From: Capra hircus
Lineage: Eukaryota; Chordata; Mammalia; Artiodactyla; Bovidae
Assembly: GCF_001704415.2 (NCBI RefSeq)
Contig: NC_030817.1
Span: forward strand, 55,785,550-55,849,549
Length of the DNA stretch: 64,000 bases
Direction of reading: 5' to 3'
The notes under the pieces were generated by a model. It searched no databases. It was not told the DNA's origin and was given only the letters and a program-made list of their open reading frames with translations. Below are positions 56,347 to 64,000 of this stretch, piece by piece; the stretch's first letter is position 1; each line of letters starts with the position of its first letter. The translations under genes were made by a program, and so were the position numbers.

Positions 56347-56454
56347 CAAGCTTCCTTCCACCCTGACGTCAGTGAGGAGGTGCGCACCAGAGCCTTGCGG
56401 TATGGGACGGAGTGCACCCTCGGCTACCTGGACCTCCTGGAGCACGTTTTGGTG
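56347..56454 (+). CDS. TLN2: TLN2 exon O (rod domain R12), last exon in the window
   Basis: Encodes 36 codons, QASFHPDVSEEVRTRAL through LLEHVLV, about residues 2222-2257. The motif RYGTECTLGYLDLLEHVL is talin-specific. The acceptor TCTCCAG ends at 56346 and the donor GTGAGG starts at 56455, phase 0. The next talin-2 exon should start with a helix reading ILQKPTPELK; I did not find it in the remaining 7.5 kb, so the end of R12, R13 and the C-terminal dimerisation helix are beyond the window. Confidence 0.96.
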
Positions 56455-57071
56455 GTGAGGAGGGGCGTGGGCAGGGCTGGGGCTGGGGAGGAGCTAAGCA
56501 TCCTTTCCTTGGGAAAATCCCACTTAGAGCTTCATGCAAAGCTCCACTTGCAAGGCTTGGACTAGATTGAGCCAAAAAGCGTCTCACAATTCACTGCTCC
56601 GACTCACAAGATACAGGTATAGCCTGGAGAGAGGTGCCATTCAAATCCAAAAGAACTGGGGGAGGTCTGGAAGAGAGCTTGTTCAGGAGTCATAAACAAC
56701 ACCCCAGGAGAGACTTGACGGTAGCTCCCCTCCCTTCGTTACTTTTGCTTCTTCCCAAATCTTAAAAAAAAAAAAAAAATCCATCAAAGACTGTCAAGCC
56801 TTTTGATTCTCTGGGCATTGAAATTTTTCTCCTTTCATGCAACCACATGAGGCTCACAGGGCAAAGGAAGGATCCAAGACTCAAAGATGTTTGGCCTCCT
56901 GGTTGAGGTTACCAGCTACTAATGACAGACCTGGGACCATGCCCTAGTTATTATTCTCAGCTGTCCCCATCCTAGCATTTCAGTGCCTTCTCTTTAACTT
57001 AAATTTCCCTCTGATGTTAAGCACTTTTGGTTTCCTAAGGGAGCATCACTTTCATTCTTCACCCAGGTAAC

Positions 57072-57283
57072 TGTTGTTGTTTAGTCATGTTGTTAAGTTG
57101 TGTCCAACTCTTTGGAACTCCATGGACTGTAGCCTACCAGGCTCCTCTGTCCATAGGATTTTCCAGGCAAGAATACTGGAGTGGGTTGCCATTTCCTTCT
57201 CCAGGAGATCTTCCTGACCCAGAGATTGAATCCACGTCTCCTGCATGGGCAGGCAGATTCTTCACCGCTGAGCCACCAGTAAC
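57072..57283 (-). mobile_element. Bov-tA SINE
   Basis: Antisense: AAGTTGTGTCCAACTCTTTG, TTCCAGGCAAGAATACTGG, CCATTTCCTTCTCCAGGAG, TTCACCGCTGAGCCACCAG. GTAACTGT lies just outside both ends (57066 and 57279 areas), perhaps the target-site duplication. Confidence 0.9.
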
Positions 57284-57517
57284 TGTGGTCAGTACAAAAG
57301 TGCATCTTTTGTTAGAGTGACCAGTCTGGGGTTCCTCACACTGGGCTCCCAAAGCCTGAATACTTGTGAGTAGAAGCCAGTATATTGCTTGTGAGCCAGG
57401 TGAGAACATCTTGGTCAGTCAGCGTTTGCAGGCATGAGCCTCCCTTAGCCAAACGAGCTCTCTGTGTTGAAACTGAAGTTTTCAGCCCATGAGTACACTT
57501 AGCAGGAAATTCAGTGT

Positions 57518-57619
57518 AAAGAGAATGAAGCCAGTAAGGCTTCCAAAAGGTATCTTTTTCTTGATGAGAAAGAGAATGAAGCCAGTAAGGCTTCCAAAAG
57601 GTATCTTTTTCTTGATGAG
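57518..57619. repeat. perfect 51-bp tandem duplication
   Basis: Units 57518-57568 and 57569-57619 are identical; each runs from AAAGAGAATGAAGCC to TTTCTTGATGAG. Confidence 0.97.
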
Positions 57620-57689
57620 ACGATCTGTTCTGGACACATGGAATCTTGTTATGTCTAAACATTAGAAAGCATAGTGGAAACAGGCTAAG

Positions 57690-57810
57690 GTTTAGAACCG
57701 TCGAATTCAAATTCAGGCTCTGCCAAGAAACTAGCTGCACAACCACCATCTCTGGACTTGAGTTTGCTCAGATGTTAGACAGGCAGCTTATTCAGGATTA
57801 AGTGAGACTG
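57690..57810 (+). mobile_element. MIR SINE remnant
   Basis: AGGCTCTGCCAAGAAACTAG, CTGCACAACCACCATCTCTG, GTTTGCTCAGATGTTAGAC resemble the MIR core. Confidence 0.5.
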
Positions 57811-58022
57811 TGGGGAGGCCAGGGCACTGGCTGAGCTCACGTCTGCTACACGCTTTGCTGAAATACTTCTGTAAGGTGCCCGTCCTGGCTGAGCGGAGGT
57901 GCAGAGGTGCGGGGCTGCAGCAACAGTGCCCACCTTGCTTCCTAAGTGGGGGCTCTCCCCTGACCCCCTGTTTCTCCTTGTCTCTGCTATGGTTTGATTT
58001 CTGTCTCAGTCATTTAATACTT

Positions 58023-58383
58023 CTTTGTTGTTCAGTTGCTGGGTCCTACTCTTCGTGACCCCATGGATTGCAGCACGCCAGGCTCCTCTGTCCTCTACTG
58101 TCTTCTGGAGTTTGCTCAAATTCATGTCCATTGAGTCGGTGATGCCATCCAACCATCTCATCCTCCACTGCCCCTTCTACTTCTGCCCTCAATCTTTCCC
58201 AGTATCAGGGTCTTTTCCAATGAGTCAGCTCCTTGCATCAAGTGGCCATATTATTGGAGCTTCAGCTTCATTATCAGTCCTTCTGATGAATATTCAGAAT
58301 TGATTTCCTTTAGGATTGACTGATTTGATCTCCTTGCAATCTAAGAGATTCTCAAGAGTCTTCTCCAGCACCACAATTCTGGT
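58023..58383 (-). mobile_element. BovB LINE 3' end
   Basis: Antisense, about 360 bp: TTGTTGTTCAGTTGCTGGG, TCTTCTGGAGTTTGCTCAAA, TCTTTCCCAGTATCAGGGTC, AGTCTTCTCCAGCACCAC. Confidence 0.9.
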
Positions 58384-59057
58384 ATCTTCCTCTTACTCAC
58401 AGGAGGGATCCTTACTTCACCTGTTTCCTCCAGGTCCGTTTCTTGGTTAATCCATATTTTTTCCCACTCCTATGTCCGTATCTGTGTTGCACTGACAACT
58501 GACTCAGGGTTAGTAGGTCCAGGCCCCTGCACACCTTTGCTCTTGGTGAACCATTTAACGAGAATGTTACTGCATTGGGGCCCACCAGCAGTGGCATCTC
58601 TGCCAAATCCATGAAGCCGCTTGGAACAGCTGCAGCGGACTTCAAGGCAAACAGTGAAGATGTTGCATTTCCTTCTCCGCTAGTCCAGGGTGAGTTCTGT
58701 CTGCATGAGGAAGGACAGGTGCCCGCACTTGTTTTAAGAGGTTTCTCCCAAGGGAGAAGGAAAAGGGAGCCCTCATAGGGGCCCCTCCTTGACCTCAAGC
58801 CACTTGTAGCCCCTCTCCCAGTATCTGGGAACCAGGTGCGGCATCCACCAAGGCGCTTCCTGTCTCCACAGCTCTTCTCCCTGCATGGCAGCAGACAAGG
58901 CCTCCTGGGGGTGGGGGCCAGGGAGAATGGTCGGCCTCTTTGCTCAAGAAGAAGCCCAGGATTCCGGGTCTCAGTGAACATGAGGGAAGACCTAGAAGCC
59001 GTTTCCAGGCCACACACTCAGGGACCCCAGCTTTATGGCCACTTAATGACTGTGTTG

Positions 59058-59275
59058 GACTTCCCAGGTGGCGCTAGTGGTAAAGAACCCACCTGCCAGT
59101 GCAGGAAACATAAGAGACACATGTTCAGTCCCTGGGTTGGGAAGATCCCCTGGAGGAGGGCATGGCAACCCATGCCGATATTCCTGCCTGGAGAATCCCA
59201 TGGACAGGGGAGCCTGGAAGGCTACAGTCCATGGAGTCACAAAGAGTCAGACACTACTAAAGCGACTTAGCACAG
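59058..59275 (+). mobile_element. Bov-tA SINE
   Basis: Sense: GGACTTCCCAGGTGGCGC, CACCTGCCAGTGCAGGAAAC, GGGAAGATCCCCTGGAGGAG, GGAGCCTGGAAGGCTACAG. Confidence 0.9.
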
Positions 59276-60181
59276 ACACAGTGACTGTCAGGCATCAGCC
59301 CTAGTGATAATCAGCAGGTTCTTCTGGAACAGGAAGGACACATTCCACAGGGAAACTCCACATCACCTGTGATTTAGGAGGTTTCGTGTTGAGGCCAGAG
59401 GTTAGCGATAGGGGAGCGACCATTCGCCTCTTTCCATGGACCCCACTTCCCTGGTGTTTTCTGAGTTTACTAAAGAGACAGGACTCTGAAACCTGATGTT
59501 TTCAGACCTAATTTAGTTGATTGTGTGGTAGTCGATGTGTCTGTTAGAAGCCTGCCACCCGAATTTCTTTTTATTTTTCTATACAATTATTATCATTGTA
59601 ACCCATAAGTAAAGTAGAAGTATAAATGTCCTGTTTCCCCATAGTTGTTTTGAGATTTACAGTATGAAAAACGCTGGTGCTAAGTTAAAATCACTAATAG
59701 GAAGAAAAGCTAGATGACATGAAAACTTTTATACTGTGTACAGAAATGGTCTCATGCTTTGCAAGAAGGATGTTATTGCCTTTTTATGGTGACAAGTGCT
59801 GATGGTTCTAATGTCCAAGGAGATAAGAATGAAATCACATCAAATATTTGTTTTAAAACATTAGCTCATATATTTTTGTCTCTTTAGAGACTTGCACATA
59901 TTCCATAAAGGATATTTTCCAATAAAAATACAGAAAGGAAACATCCAGACAATGTTCATTATCATAAACATGAAAAATACCAGTTCCTAACTGAAAACGG
60001 TGGAACCTCTGTGACAGCGTTCCATCCTCTAAGCTGCAGACAGTGGTAGTTTCCTTGGTCCTACAGCTGAAAATAAGCTCACATTTCACCTCATGTGCCC
60101 TCACTCCTTCTCCAAACAGATTTGGAAGAAATCTGGGCTAATACAATGCTAAGTATGAGGAAGATTGTTCCACATGAGAGG

Positions 60182-60384
60182 CATGCCTGCTTAGTTGCTT
60201 AGTCATGTCCGACTCTCTGTGACCCCATGAACCACAGCCTGCTAGGCCCCTCTGTCCATTTCCCAGGCAAGAATACTGGAGTGGGTTGCAATTTCCTTCT
60301 CCAGGGGATCTTCCTAACCCAGGCATAGAACCGACATCTGCACTGCAGGCAGGCTCTTTCCTGCTTGAGCCACCAGGGAAGCTC
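60182..60384 (-). mobile_element. Bov-tA SINE with perfect 13-bp target-site duplication
   Basis: Antisense: TGCTTAGTCATGTCCGACTC, AGGCAAGAATACTGGAGTGG, GGGGATCTTCCTAACCCAG, GAGCCACCAGGGAAGC. TCCACATGAGAGG occurs at 60169-60181 and at 60385-60397. Confidence 0.93.
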
Positions 60385-61861
60385 TCCACATGAGAGGACC
60401 ATGAGCCGTAAGACCGCTTAGGACAGAGCTGGTGGAGCCCCGACCCAAGAAGAAATGAAGAAATTGGAAATGCACAGACATAGACACTAGTGTCCACTTC
60501 TGAGGGAACTCAGAGTCAGATAAAGAAAGCCAAATTGCAAATTTAGAGAAGACATTAGATTTATTTGGAAATTACCTTTAGGGTAAGAGGGAAAGAATAC
60601 TAAGATAAGCTATTTGAGGGTGGTGAATTAAAAAGCAGTTAAAACTAGAGATTTACACCCACATACACACGTACACCATACTCCCCATTCTGCCTTCCTC
60701 CTCACTTGAAGAAAGTGTCTGGCAATTTAGAGGAATAAACTGAGATCACTTTTAAGTGGTCCAAAGGAGTTCAGCCATCCTCTTCAGGGGCTGTTTTTCT
60801 TAAATTTAGACACATGAAAATGTGGGAGAAGGTATCCTGCTCTGGCTTGTTCAGTTCAAATATCTTAGAGTCAAGGATTCCTCACCTGTTTTGGCTGGTT
60901 TGTATATTTTAGTTTTACTTTAGGAAAAAAAAATCTTAAAACACAGAAAACCATGTCAACATTTGTGTGTCTACCATCTATAATTAACTAACTTTGTTAA
61001 TTAATATTTTGTCTTATTTGGTTCAGATTCTTATTTGTTTAAAAAAAAACTCTCAATAATAATTTTATACCCTTTACCGATACCATTCTCCTATTTTTCT
61101 CTATTGAGGCACAAATAACTATCATGATTTCAGCTTTCTTAACCTTTGATAGATTTGGGCCTCCCTGAATTAGCTAAAAGCCCATTTCCTGCCATCTCCC
61201 TACCCTCATCAGAAAAACATCAGCACATAAACATAAATGTCCTTAAACTGTTAGGAGGATTCCCAGACACTCCCCTCAATCCTTTGGGAATTTAGAAACT
61301 CCAAATCGAGAACCCCTCCTTGGGGAATGTTTTGTTTGTTTGGTTGAGAATCCAGTTATCATTCTATAAACAGAGGGATCTAATTTAGGCAGAACCCTGT
61401 CCTTGCTGCCCTGGGAGCTACTTTATGCAGCTTTAGCTGTGCCTGTTTGAGCAGTCTTGGCCTTCTGCATTTGCTGTTAGCTGGTTTGTTGTGGAGGATT
61501 TCTACTGCAGGATGAGAGGCAGCCAGTTGGCTTCTGCAGCGACCACAGTTCAATATTGCTGCTAACCCACAATATGAGCTCTTCAGCAGGGTTAAAATTA
61601 CCCTCACTTTCACTAGCTGCACTTTAATTTTGTTCTGTTTCCTGCTATTAGAAATCATGTTGACTTAATTGCAGCATAAAAATAGAACTCCTTTGCTCTG
61701 CCTTGTCTAAATAGGGTGCTTTGTTGCCAGGGCCGTTGACTTTCTTAGAGCCAGAGTGTATACAGAAGTGGTTTTCTCATTCCATCAAGGTTCTTTAAAA
61801 GACGGAAGGCTTTCACCACTCCACTTGGGTGATTTAAGTGAATCTCCCTACCACACCCTTC

Positions 61862-62830
61862 ACTTTTGTTTCAGCTTTATTGAGGCATAGCTAGCATACA
61901 ATAAACACTTATTTGAAGTTTACCGTTTGAGTGCTCATATTTGAATACATCTGTGAAAACATCACCACAATCAAAACAAAGAGTATATCCATTACTCTTC
62001 AAAACTTCCAGGCAGCCACTGATCTGCATTTTGTTATTCTAGATTTGCTTACCCTTTCCAGACTTTTATATGAAAGTAATCACCTAGTGCGTACTCTTCT
62101 TTGTCTAGCTTCTTTCACTCAGCACCAGTATTTTTAATTCCATCCACATTCTTATGTGTAGCAGTAATTTGACCCCTTTTATTGTTACATGGTGTTCTCT
62201 AATCTGTTTCCCTGTTGATGGATACTTGGGTTGTTTCCAGGTTTGATTGTTAAAAATAAAGCTGCTAAGAGCATCCTATATATGTCTTTCTGCCTATATG
62301 TTTTCATTCTCTTGGATAAATATATTAAAGTGGAATATTTATATCATAGGATGGGTACATTTTTAACTTCTTAGGAAAGTTAAATTCTTTTGTAAAGTTA
62401 AATTCTTTTCTAAATTCTTTTGTAAAGTGGTTATTTCCAGCAGCAGTATATGAGAGTTCCCATTTCTCCATGTCTTTGTGAGCCCTTAGAATGGTCAGTC
62501 TTTTCAGTTTTATCCATTCTAGTGTGTATGAGGTGGTATCTTATTGTGGTTTCCTTTTTAATATGTATATATTTTGGCTGCACCAGGTCTTAGTTTCGGC
62601 ATGTGAGATCTAGTTCCCTGACCAGGGATTGAACCCTGGCCCCCTGTACTAACCACCAGGGAAGTCTACTGTGGTTTTAATTTACAACATGGAGTATCTT
62701 TTATGTACCTGTTTGCCTTCTGTATATCTTCTCAGAAGATCTCTGTTCAGATCTTTTGCCCTTTTTAATTGGGTTTTTGTCTTCTTGAACTTTTAGAGTT
62801 CTCTATATTTTATAGGCACGAGTTATTTGT
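61862..62830 (-). mobile_element. L1 LINE 3' end, antisense, interrupted
   Basis: Antisense L1M 3' region: CAGCTTTATTGAGGCATAGC, TTCTTTCACTCAGCACCAG, GATGGATACTTGGGTTGTTT, CCATTCTAGTGTGTATGAGG; resumes after the CHR insertion with TCTTCTCAGAAGATCTCTG and GTTTTTGTCTTCTTGAAC. A small internal tandem repeat (TTAAATTCTTTTGTAAAG) lies near 62380-62420. Confidence 0.82.
62562..62668 (-). mobile_element. CHR-type SINE nested in L1
   Basis: Antisense: TTTTGGCTGCACCAGGTCTT, CATGTGAGATCTAGTTCCCT, CCAGGGATTGAACCCTGG, CCACCAGGGAAGTC. It sits between two L1 parts that continue each other. Confidence 0.88.
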
Positions 62831-64000
62831 CATGTCGGTGAAAAACATTAATAGTCAATCAAAGAAATGAAAAATTTTATTTGAGTGAACCTGAGGATTA
62901 TATCCTGGGAGACAGTCTCTCAGAGAGCTCTGAGAACTGTTTTGAAGAGGTAAGTGAGAAGGCGGGCATCAGAATATATGTGGTTTTAGCGAAGAGAGTA
63001 CATACAATTATGCACTCATCTCGGGAGAAGCTTGCTGCTAGTGACTAGGAACAGACATCTTCGTTAAAGGTTTTAGTGCTTTCACAGTATAAGATGTAAG
63101 AATTCAGGTTCATTTTCAAAATCTCCTGAAAATATCTAATTCTCTGAGGATCAGTTCAGTCGGTTTTCCTGGAACGCAAAGGGCCTCACCCTTGCCCTGA
63201 ATTTCTTTCAGGATGTATTGTAGGTCAGTAACTTAGTGGAGAATGACTTAATCCTTACAGGCCTGGATGGTGGGCAACATTCTTTATTTTACGCTCCCTT
63301 CCCTTCCAGTTTTAATTGCAACCAGAGGTTGGAAGGCAGTTTGTGACCAACTTGTTCCACTGCGCTAGAAATGCTCATTTGCAGGTCAGGCCAGGATTTT
63401 GTTGATAGGCCACTCAGTGTGCTATTATAGGACCAGGTGCTGTTAACAGTAACCAGAGGCCTCTGGACCGCCTGATTTACTAGTCTGTTATGCTCCAGGA
63501 TGCAGTTCCCTCTTGTTTCTTCTTCCCATATCATGAGTTACACTGTTACAGTCATTGATGTCCTGGCACTATATATTTGGTCAATCATTTCAACTCACCT
63601 AGTCATTATTAGTTTTATCTGAAGCTCAGTCACACATTTGGTAATGCAAGAAACAATAATCTTGTAAAATAGGCAGAGTACAAGTAATTATTAATGCTGG
63701 TGGCATTAATAAGGTTGTAAGTGTTTAAGCTGAGAACTTTCATTAGGTGTGGCCCAGTATCTCTTCAGTCTACTCTGCATCCATCTCTGTCTTTAAGGGA
63801 AATGGTATACTGACACTGTACGTAAAGTTCACCAAAGAAGTCTGCATGTACACAGTGTGAGTAGTGGGTCATTGTGACCCGTTACAGGACTGAGAAAGGG
63901 ATTTTATCTTCTAAGGAGTTACATGGCGGCATCAGAAGGAGAAAAATTGATCTTTATGGTTGAGCAGCTATTTCTGCTCTTGGGCAGATCAGTTAACGTA

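Larger units (their letters stand above)
56455..64000 (+). other. TLN2: TLN2 intron after exon O (partial)
   Basis: At least 7,546 bp; no further talin exon found. It holds Bov-tA (57072), a 51-bp tandem duplication (57518), a MIR piece (57690), BovB (58023), Bov-tA (59058 and 60182) and an L1 3' end with a nested CHR (61862-62830). 56460-57060, 58390-59050, 59280-60165 and 60400-61860 show nothing I can name. The stretch 62860-64000 looks like possible LTR-retroelement-derived sequence, but I found no ends to support that. Confidence 0.85.

Noticed and set aside
58412..59017. 201-codon minus-strand frame
   Set aside because: Low-complexity and Arg/Ser/Pro-rich, no recognised domain, part overlaps ordinary intron; no splice or promoter support. 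Likely chance in G/C-rich DNA.
56455..64000. Search for the mir-190a hairpin known from a TLN2 intron in other mammals
   Set aside because: By eye I did not find its mature sequence on either strand in this window; it may lie further along the gene.
56455..64000. Search for the following talin exon (helix ILQKPTPELK)
   Set aside because: No matching frame with splice sites was seen; the exon is probably beyond the window.

Overview
The window is a stretch of ruminant nuclear genome lying inside one gene, talin-2 (TLN2), read on the + strand. Fifteen consecutive coding exons between 1799 and 56454 encode 711 codons of the talin rod. Their joined translation follows talin-2, as I know it, without a gap, and talin-1 fits less well. 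The gene continues off both ends: the head and the first half of the rod lie upstream, and the end of R12, R13 (the C-terminal actin-binding site) and the dimerisation helix lie downstream. By the vertebrate protein of about 2,540 residues, the window covers roughly residues 1547-2257: the end of R8, the last helices of R7, all of R9, R10 and R11, and most of R12. The host is a ruminant (cattle, sheep, goat or a relative) because the introns are full of BovB (RTE) LINE ends, Bov-tA SINEs and CHR-type tRNA-derived SINEs. I cannot name the species.

Layout. Exons A (1799), B (2365), C (4221) and D (6739) are fairly close together. A 6.3-kb intron leads to exon E (13173) and a 9.9-kb intron to exon F (23264). 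G (27618) and H (30172) follow, then a 7.9-kb intron to I (38179). A 5.4-kb intron, half of it an antisense L1, leads to J (43685). K (45024), L (48576), M (48907), N (52141) and O (56347) complete the series, followed by at least 7.5 kb of intron. Every intron has GT-AG ends. Twelve of the fourteen complete introns are phase 0, and only B/C and J/K are phase 2.

The encoded rod segment is the part of talin that holds the molecule autoinhibited (R9 against the head F3 domain) and carries the second integrin-binding region (R11/R12). No second gene, RNA gene, CRISPR array or promoter could be supported. Nearly all other open reading frames are antisense shadows, SINE/LINE translations or intron read-through.

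The most unusual structure is at exon N. The last 26 bases of the exon, its 5' splice site and the next 42 bases of intron are tandemly repeated five times (68-bp unit, 52301-52639), placing five near-identical splice donors in a row. Every decoy donor would bring an in-frame stop at 52381-52383 into the mRNA. Other points are transposon insertions with clear target-site duplications very close to exons E and K, an antisense L1 ending about 90 bp before exon J, a poor consensus donor on exon H, a perfect 51-bp tandem duplication, and an unassigned 250-bp repeat present twice about 4 kb apart. I see no sign of a previously undescribed multi-gene system here.
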